Shown here one piece after another: positions 22,495 to 31,670 of a stretch of DNA of 64,000 bases (position 1 is its first letter; every line of letters begins with the position of its first letter). The translations under genes were made by a program, and so were the position numbers. The notes beneath the pieces were generated by a model, which did no database searches, was not told the origin of the DNA, and saw nothing but the letters and a program-made list of their open reading frames with translations. Source of the DNA: Bacillota bacterium (GTDB taxonomy: Bacteria; Bacillota; SHA-98; Ch115). The stretch covers positions 135,369 through 199,368 of the forward strand of contig JABLXA010000005.1 of assembly GCA_013178415.1 (NCBI GenBank), read 5' to 3'.

Positions 22495-23529
22495 TTAGAC
22501 AAGGCTCCATTCGATGGCTCTCTCCGCTATTTGAATTGCATTTAGAGCTGCGCCCTTACGAATCTGGTCTCCGACCACCCACAGGTTAAGTCCTGAAGGC
22601 AAGGAATTATCCTCACGGATACGCCCGACGTATACCTCATCTTTGCCAGATAGATCCAATGGCATTGGATAGACCATTTCCTCCGGCACATCCATTACTT
22701 TGACTCCAGGCGCCGAAGAGAGCACCTCAATAGTCTCTTCTCTGGTCAAGCGTCTTTCAAGTTCGAGGTTTACTGATTCGGAATGGCATCTCATGACGGG
22801 GACCCTCACCGTTGTGGCAGTGATCTTGATGTCCTGCCGGTGAAGAATCTTCCGTGTCTCATGAACCATCTTCCATTCCTCTTTGGTATAATACATTTCT
22901 CCAAAGACATCTATCTGCGGTATTAGATTGAAAGCTATCTGAAAATGCTTTGGGGCGCTCGCATAGGGAAGAATGGCTGGCTCCACTGCCTCGCCGGCAA
23001 GGTATTTCCGCGATTCCTCAAGAAGCTCCTGCATAGCTCTAGCCCCTGCTCCTGACGCCGCTTGATAGGTGGAGACCACGATGCGCTTTATTCTCGCGCG
23101 GTCATCTATAGGCTTCAGCGCGACAACCATGATAATCGTGGAGCAGTTCGGATTTGCGATTATTCCTTTATGTAGCCTGATATCCTCTGGATTTACCTCC
23201 GGCACCACTAAAGGCACATCAGGGTCCATCCTGAAGGCACTGGTATTATCTATCACAAGAGCCCCGGATTCCACCGCGCGCGGAGCCAAGTCTTTGCTCA
23301 CCTGCCCACCTGCGCTGAAAAACGCCACATCTATCCCTTTAAAACTCTCTCCAGTAGCTCTTTCAACCTTACATGCGGTTCCCTTGAAACCCAGTGATTT
23401 GCCAGCCGACCGCTCTGAAGATAGTAATCTGATCTCTTTGACCGGAAAGTTGCGTTCCTCGAGTATTGAAAGTAACTCCCTGCCCACTGCGCCTGTAGCG
23501 CCTACTATTGCTACATTAAATCCGTTCAT
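22495..23529 (-). CDS. asd: Aspartate-semialdehyde dehydrogenase
   Basis: A 344-aa NADP-dependent enzyme reducing aspartyl phosphate to the semialdehyde. The nucleotide motif VAIVGATGAVGRELL is at the N-terminus, the catalytic Cys is in NPNCSTI, and RVPVMRCHSESV holds the active-site His. It lies between spoVFB and dapG, so precursor flow can serve spore dipicolinate as well as cell wall and lysine. Confidence 0.95.
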   Translation of the reverse strand: MNGFNVAIVGATGAVGRELLSILEERNFPVKEIRLLSSERSAGKSLGFKGTACKVERATGESFKGIDVAFFSAGGQVSKDLAPRAVESGALVIDNTSAFRMDPDVPLVVPEVNPEDIRLHKGIIANPNCSTIIMVVALKPIDDRARIKRIVVSTYQAASGAGARAMQELLEESRKYLAGEAVEPAILPYASAPKHFQIAFNLIPQIDVFGEMYYTKEEWKMVHETRKILHRQDIKITATTVRVPVMRCHSESVNLELERRLTREETIEVLSSAPGVKVMDVPEEMVYPMPLDLSGKDEVYVGRIREDNSLPSGLNLWVVGDQIRKGAALNAIQIAERAIEWSLV

Positions 23530-23576
23530 AAAGGTCCCCTTTCAGACGGCCTACCCATTTTCATATTAACATAACC

Positions 23577-24170
23577 CTATCTAGTTCTCTTGTCAACAAG
23601 CAATGGCTGTAGCTGCACCCCCTCAAGGGCGGCCAGTATGGCATCAGGTATCAAGTCCATCTTTGAAATTAGGGAATTAGGCTTTTTGTCGGGGTCATCC
23701 TGGCCAAATGGAACAAAATATATGTTCTTTGTGTTGAGCAGGATGCCCAGATTCTTTGCATTATTACTCAGGGCGTCATTTGTGGAGATGCCGATGACTA
23801 CAGGCCTGCCGTTTCTAAGATGCGCCTTCACGGCCATAGTCACGGGCCCGTCGGTTATGGCCATGGCAAGCTTCGCTAGTGTGTTTCCGGTGCAGGGCGC
23901 AACAACGAGGACATCAAGGATGGCGCACGGGCCTATAGGCTCAACCTCCTGTATGGTGCAAATCGGTTCCCGGCCTGTGATCTCTTCGAGTCTCTTTACC
24001 AATTCGGCGGCCTTTCCAAATCTTGTATTACACATAGCCGCGTTATGGGATAGAATCGGATATACCTCGGCCCCTTGTTTTACCAAAACCTCGACCTGCG
24101 GAAGGACTTCCGGTATGGTGCAAAACGAACCTGTAAGCGCAAATCCTATTGTTTTGCCACTGAGGCGCAT
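23577..24170 (-). CDS. spoVFB: Dipicolinate synthase subunit B
   Basis: A 197-aa flavoprotein-fold subunit of dipicolinate synthase, which works in the mother cell to make the Ca-dipicolinate of the spore core. TGSFCTIPE at the N-terminus and VVAPCTGNTLAKLAMAITDGP are typical of SpoVFB/DpaB. ATG 24170 has GGAGG upstream. It is 30 bp behind spoVFA and should be co-expressed with it. Confidence 0.92.
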   Translation of the reverse strand: MRLSGKTIGFALTGSFCTIPEVLPQVEVLVKQGAEVYPILSHNAAMCNTRFGKAAELVKRLEEITGREPICTIQEVEPIGPCAILDVLVVAPCTGNTLAKLAMAITDGPVTMAVKAHLRNGRPVVIGISTNDALSNNAKNLGILLNTKNIYFVPFGQDDPDKKPNSLISKMDLIPDAILAALEGVQLQPLLVDKRTR

Positions 24171-24200
24171 AATCCATACCTCCAATTTCCCGTTTGGTCA

Positions 24201-25094
24201 TCAGGGACGAGAGAGCGTCCTGCGAATTAGATCAGGCACTGTCTTAACGAGAATCTGACCTGCCGTTTTGGGAGCCACTTTCCCGGGCAGCCCAAGGGCA
24301 AGTATCGCCCTTATTCCGAGTTTGGCAGCAGCGTCAAAATCTGTGCCTCCCGGATGAGAAGCGAGGTCTATAATAATACTGCCGGGTTTCATATGCTTCA
24401 GGACATCCTCTGTGAGAACCACATAAGGGATTGTGTTGAATACAGCATCTGCGAGATTCATATATTCCTTGATGCTGGAAAGAGGTATTGCAATGGCGCC
24501 CATCTCATCTGCCCTTGCCAGCTGTGCTGGGTTTCTGGCGATAACGTAGGTATGGGCCCCTAGAGCCAGGAGAACCCGGGCCATTGTCTGCCCCACCCGT
24601 CCGAAACCGGTGACAAAGGAATATGACCCGTGGATCGTGATAGGCAATTCCTCCATGGCGATCTGAATTGCGCCTTCAGCTGTAGGCACCGAATTGGCGA
24701 TAGCTATCTCATCCACCTCGGCGACCTCTACCAACCTCACCCCATGCTTGTTCGCGAGATTCTTGAGCCTGGGGCGCGCGACCCCTATGAAAACCGGAGC
24801 ATTCGTTCCTATAGCCTCCAGCAGCTCCTCGGTAATGTAGATTGTCGCATTGGGGTCCATGGTCCTGACCTTGCCCCCAACATCAAGACCGCCCATTCCC
24901 ACCACGATCACATTTGCGCTCTGTATGGCATCCCAGATATTGTCAGATCGTTTGGCATTAGAGAGTTCCGGTAAAGGAGGAAAACCGTAGGTAATAACTG
25001 AGGCTCCCTGAGCAATGAATTCTCTTATAAGCTCGATTTCCCGATAATCACCTCCCAGTACAAAAATAGTCAACCCTTCTAAGCCGTAAGCCAT
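24201..25094 (-). CDS. spoVFA: Dipicolinate synthase subunit A
   Basis: A 297-aa dehydrogenase-like subunit that converts the DapA product to dipicolinate together with SpoVFB. An N-terminal domain begins LEGLTIFVLGGDYREIELI; the NAD(P)-binding domain is marked by VTGFGRVGQTMARVL. The start is ATG 25094 behind GGGGAGGG. Its presence is strong evidence that the organism makes endospores. Mother-cell-specific control is expected, but no promoter could be assigned in the 106 bp upstream. Confidence 0.93.
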   Translation of the reverse strand: MAYGLEGLTIFVLGGDYREIELIREFIAQGASVITYGFPPLPELSNAKRSDNIWDAIQSANVIVVGMGGLDVGGKVRTMDPNATIYITEELLEAIGTNAPVFIGVARPRLKNLANKHGVRLVEVAEVDEIAIANSVPTAEGAIQIAMEELPITIHGSYSFVTGFGRVGQTMARVLLALGAHTYVIARNPAQLARADEMGAIAIPLSSIKEYMNLADAVFNTIPYVVLTEDVLKHMKPGSIIIDLASHPGGTDFDAAAKLGIRAILALGLPGKVAPKTAGQILVKTVPDLIRRTLSRP

Positions 25095-25200
25095 TTCCCT
25101 CCCCTCCCCTTAACCTACTGAACTGCAACAGTAGTATATTCTGGGGAGGGAAGACTGGTGATTAACTCAGGCTCGAAGGGCTGGACCAAAAAATGAGAGT

Positions 25201-26010
25201 CTACAAGCCCATGAGTTTATCCAGGCCAACGACCAGCCCCTTCAGGGTTCGTGCCTTCCGGACGGCCAGCATGACCCCAGGCATGAAAGATTCACGATTG
25301 ATGGAATCATGCCTTATGGTCAGAGTCTGACCTTGACCGCCAAATATCACTTCCTGATGGGCTACAAGACCTGGTAGGCGAACACTGTGAATTCTATATC
25401 CCTTTACTGTTGTCCCCCTTGCAGGGTTATTCTCAGCAGTATCACCTTCTTCTGCCCTCGTGGCAAAGCCAGCTTCTTCTCGAGCCCGGCCCATCATCTC
25501 GGCGGTCCTGATGGCCGTCCCAGAAGGGGCGTCAATCTTGGCCTCATGATGAAGTTCGATGATCTCAGCCACCTCCAGATACCGGGAGGCCATCTCGCAA
25601 AACTTCATCATGAGAACTGCCCCAATCGCGAAGTTCGGGGCGATCACCGCGCCTATCCCGCTTTTATCACACAATGCCGCAATTTCATCTATCTTTTGCT
25701 GCGGTATGCCTGTTGTGCCGATAACCGGGGAGACACCCCTCTCAATCGCGCAACGGGCATTTGATACAGCGCCTTCCGCTCTTGTGAAATCTACAAGGAC
25801 ATGGGGCCGAAGGCGAGATATCACCTCTTCCAAATCACGCGCTACCCTTATGATGGTGGGCACCCCGCGCAGCTCAATGGTGACATCGCGCGGCACGGCA
25901 TCTACCCCGCCCACCAATTCCATATCATCCTGGTTTCCCACAGCGCGCATGACTTCGGTGCCCATCTTGCCACAGGCCCCTGAGACCAAAACCTTTATCT
26001 TCTCCACCAT
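25201..26010 (-). CDS. dapB: 4-hydroxy-tetrahydrodipicolinate reductase
   Basis: A 269-aa NAD(P)H-dependent reductase acting after DapA. It shows VLVSGACGKMGTEV (nucleotide binding), IIELHHEAKIDAPSGTA (catalytic His/Lys region) and a C-terminal TIRHDSINRESFMPGV. It starts at ATG 26010. It competes with SpoVFAB for the DapA product and here lies next to spoVFA, which is not the Bacillus arrangement, where dapB is elsewhere. Confidence 0.94.
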   Translation of the reverse strand: MVEKIKVLVSGACGKMGTEVMRAVGNQDDMELVGGVDAVPRDVTIELRGVPTIIRVARDLEEVISRLRPHVLVDFTRAEGAVSNARCAIERGVSPVIGTTGIPQQKIDEIAALCDKSGIGAVIAPNFAIGAVLMMKFCEMASRYLEVAEIIELHHEAKIDAPSGTAIRTAEMMGRAREEAGFATRAEEGDTAENNPARGTTVKGYRIHSVRLPGLVAHQEVIFGGQGQTLTIRHDSINRESFMPGVMLAVRKARTLKGLVVGLDKLMGL

Positions 26011-26106
26011 CTCAGCTCTCCCCTCAAACCCACGCAAGGGTCACAAAATCCCCATATACGCTGGATATTATAACATTTAGCGAATCCAGATGCCGCCCGT
26101 CTTATC

Positions 26107-26562
26107 CTAATGGACCTCTACATCGCTCGCCCCTTCTGACCTAAATATATTGGCAGCATCATTGGCCTTGGCATCATCAGTCTTGACGACTCCGAGGATT
26201 CCGCCCTGTTTCACGCGCTCCTCATAATATCCACCGCGGTCATCGGGAATTCCCAGGTCAACCAGCCCACCTACCAGGCCCCCTGTTACTGCGCCGCTTA
26301 GCGCAGCGGCTAGCGGACCTGCCGCGACTATCGGCCCTATGCCAGGGATCGCAAGGGCACCAAGACCAGCCAAGAGCCCGGCTCCTCCACCTATGGCCCC
26401 ACCGGTCACCGTGCCCTCCATTATGCTGCCCCCGCCTCTTGCTCCTCCATCATCTTTAGAGACGATCGATATCTCGTCATCTCCGAATCCTTTGGCCCTC
26501 AAGGCACGAATAGCTTTCTCCGCTTGATCGGCAGAATTGAAGACTCCTATAACTGACGCCAT
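26107..26562 (-). CDS. YflT-like general stress protein
   Basis: A 151-aa protein. The first ~40 residues (VIGVFNSADQAEKAIRALR) match the heat-induced stress protein 17M domain of YflT/GsiB-type proteins. A Gly/Ala-rich hydrophobic middle (residues ~45-110), similar to glycine-zipper segments, follows, then a short ferredoxin-like C-terminus (GGILGVVKTDDAKANDAANIFR). The function is unknown; membrane association is possible. It sits between ymxH and dapB. Confidence 0.7.
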   Translation of the reverse strand: MASVIGVFNSADQAEKAIRALRAKGFGDDEISIVSKDDGGARGGGSIMEGTVTGGAIGGGAGLLAGLGALAIPGIGPIVAAGPLAAALSGAVTGGLVGGLVDLGIPDDRGGYYEERVKQGGILGVVKTDDAKANDAANIFRSEGASDVEVH

Positions 26563-26603
26563 GATTTAGATTCCTCCTTTGGGGTCTGAAACTAGTATGT
26601 AGT

Positions 26604-26870
26604 CTACCCCAAAGGCGCATTGCCATATTCCGATTCGGGCATTTCCACCAGGACAATCTCAGGCCCGATAGTCTTGACTCTGGACCAAGGTATCATCAGA
26701 TCAGGTTCTCGCCATAGAGGCAAAAGACCGCGGCGTCGCCCCGGTATCACAATGGATACTACCCGGCCGGTTTCTGTATCGATCTCGACCTCCGGGTCAG
26801 TTATCATCCCCAAGCTGCGAGCTTGGCCAACCTCGATTATCTCCTTTCCAGCAAGCTCACTTATCCTCAT
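26604..26870 (-). CDS. ymxH: YmxH/YlmC family sporulation protein
   Basis: An 88-aa PRC-barrel protein (MRISELAGKEIIEVGQARSLG, then IPWSRVKTIGPEIVLVE). YlmC/YmxH proteins occur almost only in spore formers; their role is unclear. ATG 26870 has GGAGG eight bases upstream. It overlaps the end of the Spo0E-like gene by 14 bp. Confidence 0.85.
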   Translation of the reverse strand: MRISELAGKEIIEVGQARSLGMITDPEVEIDTETGRVVSIVIPGRRRGLLPLWREPDLMIPWSRVKTIGPEIVLVEMPESEYGNAPLG

Positions 26871-27123
26871 TGTGACGACCTCCGTACGCATGCCGGCGGG
26901 GATTGACTCTTTCGCATTCCTCGAGTTTTTCCCTCACGCGCAAATATTGGATTACAAGACTATCTAACTGGCTGCTGACATGCCGGGTCCTGTCGCCATC
27001 GAAGCGCCCGCCATCTTCCTGGATGGATAAATATAACTCTTGCCTGAGCGCCTCTATCCGAACCTTGAGGGAATTCAGCCGCCCATCTATGTCTTGCAGC
27101 AATTCATCAGCTGATGCTCGCAT
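26857..27123 (-). CDS. Spo0E-like aspartyl-phosphate phosphatase
   Basis: An 88-aa helical protein. Two predicted helices surround the Spo0E motif: IEALRQELYLSIQ in the first and SSQLDSLVIQYLR in the second (consensus S-x-x-LD-x-L-I). Family members dephosphorylate Spo0A~P and so delay sporulation; the target here is not shown. The gene overlaps dut upstream by 37 bp and ymxH downstream by 14 bp, which suggests tight translational coupling. It is longer than the common ~55-85 aa. Confidence 0.7.
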   Translation of the reverse strand: MRASADELLQDIDGRLNSLKVRIEALRQELYLSIQEDGGRFDGDRTRHVSSQLDSLVIQYLRVREKLEECERVNPRRHAYGGRHNEDK

Positions 27124-27599
27124 AAGCCTCCCCCCGGCATTCCCGTATGGCCAAAGCCTCCTTCACCGCGATCAGTCTCCGGGATCTCAGATATCTCTTT
27201 GAACTCTGCGCGGATCACCCTGGAAAACACAATTTGAGCGATTCTGTCACCTCTATGTATAGTAAATGCCTCAGGCCCAAGGTTTATGAGCACCACATGA
27301 ACAACACCCCGATAATCCGCATCGATGGTCCCCGGGCTGTTGAGCAGGGTCACTCCATACCTTGCGGCAAGGCCGCTCCTGGGTCGCACCTGTCCCTCAT
27401 ATCCCGGGGGAATTATAAGCCTGAGTCCAGTGGAAATCATTCGATATTCACCAGGACCCAGCGTGACTTCACCATCGACAGCGGCCGGAAGATCCAATCC
27501 CGACGCCATGGATGTCATATATTGAGGAAGGGGAATATCACATGCTCCCGGTTCTCGAACAAATCCAATCTCCACTTTTTCTCGCCCAAATTCATTCAT
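27087..27599 (-). CDS. dut: dUTP diphosphatase
   Basis: A 170-aa trimeric-type dUTPase that hydrolyses dUTP to dUMP. All five motifs are visible: ASGLDLPAA, RPRSGLAA, LNSPGTIDADYRG, RGDRIAQIV, and the C-terminal TDRGEGGFGHTG that closes over the active site. About 18 residues follow the last motif, and their DNA overlaps the Spo0E-like start. It lies 17 bp after the M16 peptidase gene. Confidence 0.94.
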   Translation of the reverse strand: MNEFGREKVEIGFVREPGACDIPLPQYMTSMASGLDLPAAVDGEVTLGPGEYRMISTGLRLIIPPGYEGQVRPRSGLAARYGVTLLNSPGTIDADYRGVVHVVLINLGPEAFTIHRGDRIAQIVFSRVIRAEFKEISEIPETDRGEGGFGHTGMPGGGLCEHQLMNCCKT

Positions 27600-27616
27600 G
27601 GCACATCACCCTTGGG

Positions 27617-28963
27617 TCAGGAATATAAGGAATCAAGCAATCTCTTCTGAGATTTTTTTACATCTGGACCTATGATCGCTAGAGAGAGCTGATCAAACCC
27701 CGCGATTTTGCGAATGATGCGCATTATATCATCCATCTGGACTCGGTCGACTGCACCGATTACCTCCTCAGGAGTATAAAGCCTGTCATCGAACATCTCC
27801 ATTTTGGCGAGCCGGCTCATCCTATTGCTGGTGCTTTCAAGAGACAGTAAAAGACTCCCTTTTAACTGCTCCCTGGCCCTGGAGAGTTCCTCCGGCGACG
27901 GTCCATTTGTCCTGAAGTCCTGGATGATCTCTTTGATAAGGGCCAAGACCGTCTCTGCGTTGTAGGGGCTGGCTGCCGCATATATCACGAAAACGCCCGT
28001 ATTCTCGTAGGATGCATGATAAGAATATGTGGAATAAACAAGCCCACGCTCTTCTCTGAGTTCCTGAAACAACCTCGAGCTCATCCCCCCGCCCAGGATG
28101 GCATCAGTGAGATACAGAGCGTACCTATCAGGATGGTTCCAGGGCAATCCCGGAAGGCCAATGCATATATGGATTTGCTCCGTATCCTTGTCACGGAATA
28201 TATGGCGAAAGGCCATTTCATGATCAGTTTGGAAAGTCTCGCCAGCGCCGCGAGGAAGATCATGGAAATATGTTTCTGCCAGCTTCACTATCTTCTCATG
28301 AGGTACGTTACCTGCCGAGGATATTATCAGCCTCTCTGAACCATAAAATCGGGACATGTATGAGATTATATCATCCCTGCTCAGGCTGCCGACGGTATCC
28401 TTTGTGCCAAGGATGTTCAGCCCTAGAGACCGGTCCCCGTAAACGGCTCTTGCCAATTCATCCTGGACCAGTTCATCAGGTGAATCCTCATACATCTTGA
28501 TTTCCTCGATCACTACCCCCTTCTCCTTCTCGATTTCGACAGGATCAAAGAGAGAATGGAGGAACATGTCCGCAAGGACATCAACAGCCAGCGGGAGATG
28601 TTGGTCCAAGACTTTGGCATAAAAACAGGTATATTCCTTGCTTGTGAAGGCATTGAGCTGGCCCCCAACTGCATCGATCTCTTCTGCGATTTCCCGGGCT
28701 GATCTATGTTCGGTGCCCTTAAAGAGCATGTGCTCTATGAAATGACCTATTCCATTATTTTCCGATGTCTCACCGCTTGACCCAGTTTTCACCCAGAGGC
28801 CAATAGTGGCTGATCTGACATATGGGACAAATTCCGACAGAACGCGAACCCCGTTATTCAAGATGCTTCTCTCGTACACATCATTCGCTCCCTGACTCTT
28901 ATTCTTATTAGCAAGATCCCTGACAATATAAATATCGCCATTCATCGGGAGCATATCATTCAT
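27617..28963 (-). CDS. mlpA: M16 family zinc metallopeptidase
   Basis: A 448-aa peptidase related to mitochondrial processing peptidase and B. subtilis MlpA (YmxG). The inverted zinc motif HFIEHMLFKGT is near residue 55, with the distal Glu in EEIKMYEDSPDE. The inactive second half is typical (ELREERGLVYSTYSY). ATG 28963 follows GAGGAG and is preferred to the upstream 29011 start. Its position next to ymxH and the deacetylases is conserved in spore formers. Confidence 0.9.
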   Translation of the reverse strand: MNDMLPMNGDIYIVRDLANKNKSQGANDVYERSILNNGVRVLSEFVPYVRSATIGLWVKTGSSGETSENNGIGHFIEHMLFKGTEHRSAREIAEEIDAVGGQLNAFTSKEYTCFYAKVLDQHLPLAVDVLADMFLHSLFDPVEIEKEKGVVIEEIKMYEDSPDELVQDELARAVYGDRSLGLNILGTKDTVGSLSRDDIISYMSRFYGSERLIISSAGNVPHEKIVKLAETYFHDLPRGAGETFQTDHEMAFRHIFRDKDTEQIHICIGLPGLPWNHPDRYALYLTDAILGGGMSSRLFQELREERGLVYSTYSYHASYENTGVFVIYAAASPYNAETVLALIKEIIQDFRTNGPSPEELSRAREQLKGSLLLSLESTSNRMSRLAKMEMFDDRLYTPEEVIGAVDRVQMDDIMRIIRKIAGFDQLSLAIIGPDVKKSQKRLLDSLYS

Positions 28964-29156
28964 TTTATTCTCCTCTGCTCGACAAACTCCTCTTACAGTT
29001 TTCGACATCATTCACTTTTCCAGCTAAATCCTGCGACACATAAAATTACATAAAGGAATCATCTGGCTTGTTGCGAATTGGTACATAGCAGCTCATGTGT
29101 CAGCAGTCGCCTTGCTATAATATCCAATAATCTCTGAAACATCAAGGAGGAGCTAC

Positions 29157-30590
29157 ATGGATCCCAAAGTCGGAGCAACGATCTTCACCCTGCTTTTATA
29201 TGTCTTATCATCCCATTCGCCTCAGAGCCCTCCGCAGGATCATCCGGCGATAAATGAAGAGACCCCTATATCGCAACATGTGGGACAGGGGGGCGTAAAA
29301 CCGGGTCATGATGACAGGACCAATGAGCAGTCTCCCGGTAAAAACAATCCAGGTTCGGCTCCAGCGGAATTCCCCCCAGGATCGACGCTCTGGACGAGAG
29401 AAGAGGCAAACTTGCGCTCCGGCCCCGGGACTGCTTATAAGCGGATAGGCAAATTACATAAAGGCGCCAAGGTCTTTGCCTTAACGACCCATGGCAGCTG
29501 GCACCAGGTAAAACTCATAAACGGACAGATTGGGTGGGTGTCGGCTTCTCTGGTCTCACCATCCGCCAATGGATCAAAGCCTGGCGGCATGACTCAGGAG
29601 GATAAGACTCCCCCGGAGGGAACCAATGGCAAGCCCGAGATAATTGCCTATTTTGCGCAAAACCATGCCGGCGACACTGCTCCCATAATATCACTTGGCC
29701 ATGCAAAGAGCATCCTCGATGGTGTGGTGATGTTTTCATATTTCCTGGATGAAAACGGTAATCTTATAAGCAGCAATAACGACCAGGTGGTAAGGCAGCT
29801 GAGGTCAAATGGAATTGAGACTTATGCCCTTATTCATAATTACCGCTCATCGCAATTCGACCAAGGGGTGGCTCATTCTGTGCTAAGGTCAGAGGAGCTC
29901 AGGTTGAAGGCAATAAGAAACATAATGGATATACTTGAACAGGGGCATTTTGATGGAATCAATGTGGACCTTGAAAACGTGCACCCTGGAGATCGATCGT
30001 ATTACACCCGCTTTATTCAGGAACTCTCAACGGTATTGAGACCTCGCGGGAAGAAGGTTACCATCTCAGTGCCCGCCAAATCCAGAGACCTTCCCGGCAC
30101 TGCCTGGTTCGGCGCTTTCGATTATTATTCGCTGGGGAAGATCGCCGACAAAGTCATGATCATGGCATATGACGAACACAGCCCTGTGAGTGGGCCTGGG
30201 CCGGTGGCGTCAATCAACTGGGTGCGCGAGGTTATACGATATGCCATGACCCAGATGCCAAAATCCAAAATCTATCTTGGTATCCCAGCATATGGCTATG
30301 ATTGGCCACTTTACTGGGGAGGTTCAGTAGAGGCGGTATCCTATCGCCAGGCAGTGAGTAGAGCGGCGCGTAGTGGAGTAGAACCGCAGTGGGACGAAAG
30401 CTCTGCCTCATGCTATTATCGCTACAGCATCCCCGCCGGGCAGCATGAAGTGTGGTTTGAAAATGGGACAAGCCTGGCTGCCAAGGTGAGGCTTGTCAAA
30501 CAATATGGCCTAGCAGGAATTGCTGTATGGCGACTTGGGTATGAGGAGAAGGAATTTTGGCAGATCATAAACCAGGAACTCAGGCGGTAG
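29157..30590 (+). CDS. Exported SH3b-GH18 glycosidase
   Basis: A 477-aa protein with an N-terminal hydrophobic segment, a Pro/Gly-rich linker, a bacterial SH3 domain around residues 80-128 (EANLRSGPGTAYKRIGKL) and a GH18 domain from ~160. The catalytic motif DGINVDLE spans 266-273, with Glu273 as proton donor. The arrangement resembles spore-cortex or wall hydrolases such as YaaH/SleL, where a binding domain precedes GH18, so a role on peptidoglycan is likely. ATG 29157 has AAGGAGGAG. It is transcribed away from the M16 gene. Confidence 0.85.
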   Translation: MDPKVGATIFTLLLYVLSSHSPQSPPQDHPAINEETPISQHVGQGGVKPGHDDRTNEQSPGKNNPGSAPAEFPPGSTLWTREEANLRSGPGTAYKRIGKLHKGAKVFALTTHGSWHQVKLINGQIGWVSASLVSPSANGSKPGGMTQEDKTPPEGTNGKPEIIAYFAQNHAGDTAPIISLGHAKSILDGVVMFSYFLDENGNLISSNNDQVVRQLRSNGIETYALIHNYRSSQFDQGVAHSVLRSEELRLKAIRNIMDILEQGHFDGINVDLENVHPGDRSYYTRFIQELSTVLRPRGKKVTISVPAKSRDLPGTAWFGAFDYYSLGKIADKVMIMAYDEHSPVSGPGPVASINWVREVIRYAMTQMPKSKIYLGIPAYGYDWPLYWGGSVEAVSYRQAVSRAARSGVEPQWDESSASCYYRYSIPAGQHEVWFENGTSLAAKVRLVKQYGLAGIAVWRLGYEEKEFWQIINQELRR

Positions 30591-30626
30591 CGCAGCGCCG
30601 GGCCGCCTGAGCCATGGCAGTCCACA

Positions 30627-31670
30627 TTATGAATCCGATTCCTGCCCCCTTTCCATCCTCAGGAGATCTGAAATTGTCACAATTGCATAGCCTGCCTTGC
30701 GTATCTCGCCGATCAGCTTTCTCAAAGAAGAGGTGGTTACAGCTGTAGGATGCATGAGAATTATGGCCCCGGGCGTGAGTTTCGTGATCACCCGGCTCAT
30801 AAGTTTATCTTCGGGGGGCGATTTCCAATCAACTGTATCGATGGTCCATAGAATAGTCCTATATCCGAGGCTCCCTGCGGCTGCTAAGACCTCTTTATCT
30901 ACCTCCCCATAGGGTGGGGCGAAAAGTCGTGATGCTCTCCCTGCTACTTCCAGTAGAAGTTCCTCATTCTTCAATATAAGATCCTTTACCTCATCAATGC
31001 TCAAATCTTTGACATGAAGATGCCTGAGCCCATGGTTTGCGATTTCATGTCCTTCAGATGCTACCTTGCGAGTCAAGTCCGGGAAAAGATTGACCCAATT
31101 TCCATCAAAGAAAAATGTGGCTTTGATATTCTCCTCTCGCATAGTCTCCAGCATCTTATCAAGGAATTCTTCACCCCAGGCCACATTGATTCCAAATGCA
31201 ACAGCTTTATCTTTGATATCGACCTTTCTGATCGCTTCAAAGTTGGATCGTGTTATAGCCGGCAGCACCTGATGGGTTATGAGATTCAGTTTGCTGCCTG
31301 GTTTTGCGGACATCAATGCTTCTACAGTCGCTTCCTTATCCACCTCGACCCCAGCTTCTTCAGGGATGAGCTCGCCTGTCTCGCTATAGATCATCGCATC
31401 CTTAGGCAAGCGTTTCTCCTTCTCGGCAAGGGCGGCGACGGTCTCCTCTACTTCCTTTTTCAAGAATCCGCTCATATCCAGGCCTTCAAGGGTCACACCC
31501 GGCTTGACTCCGTATATCGCTCGTCTTACATCATCGAGAGACATAAAGGTAAAGGCTGTAAAGACCATGACGAAAAACACCAGGAAATTCAAGAAGATGG
31601 AATCGCGGTGCAACACCAGTACCTTGAGCCTGGGTTTACCTTTGAGGCGCCTGTTTAATTTTCTTCTCAT
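30627..31670 (-). CDS. Membrane-anchored NodB-fold protein, YlxY-like
   Basis: A 347-aa protein with a membrane anchor near residues 27-45, a VanW-linker-like region (PGVTLEGLDMSGFLKKEVEE) and a C-terminal polysaccharide deacetylase fold. The zinc pair is present (NHGLRHLH), as is the RLFAPPYGE motif. The first catalytic motif, usually TFDDG or TFDxGW, reads AFGINVAWG, so the Asp base is missing and activity is doubtful. The B. subtilis counterpart YlxY, near mlpA, is also an atypical deacetylase. The start overlaps the end of the upstream deacetylase gene by 35 bp. Confidence 0.8.
   Translation of the reverse strand: MRRKLNRRLKGKPRLKVLVLHRDSIFLNFLVFFVMVFTAFTFMSLDDVRRAIYGVKPGVTLEGLDMSGFLKKEVEETVAALAEKEKRLPKDAMIYSETGELIPEEAGVEVDKEATVEALMSAKPGSKLNLITHQVLPAITRSNFEAIRKVDIKDKAVAFGINVAWGEEFLDKMLETMREENIKATFFFDGNWVNLFPDLTRKVASEGHEIANHGLRHLHVKDLSIDEVKDLILKNEELLLEVAGRASRLFAPPYGEVDKEVLAAAGSLGYRTILWTIDTVDWKSPPEDKLMSRVITKLTPGAIILMHPTAVTTSSLRKLIGEIRKAGYAIVTISDLLRMERGQESDS

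Noticed and set aside
30581-30609. Bidirectional terminator between the GH18 and NodB-fold genes
   Set aside because: CAGGCGG and CCGCCTG can pair, but the loop is 15 nt and no T-run follows on either strand.
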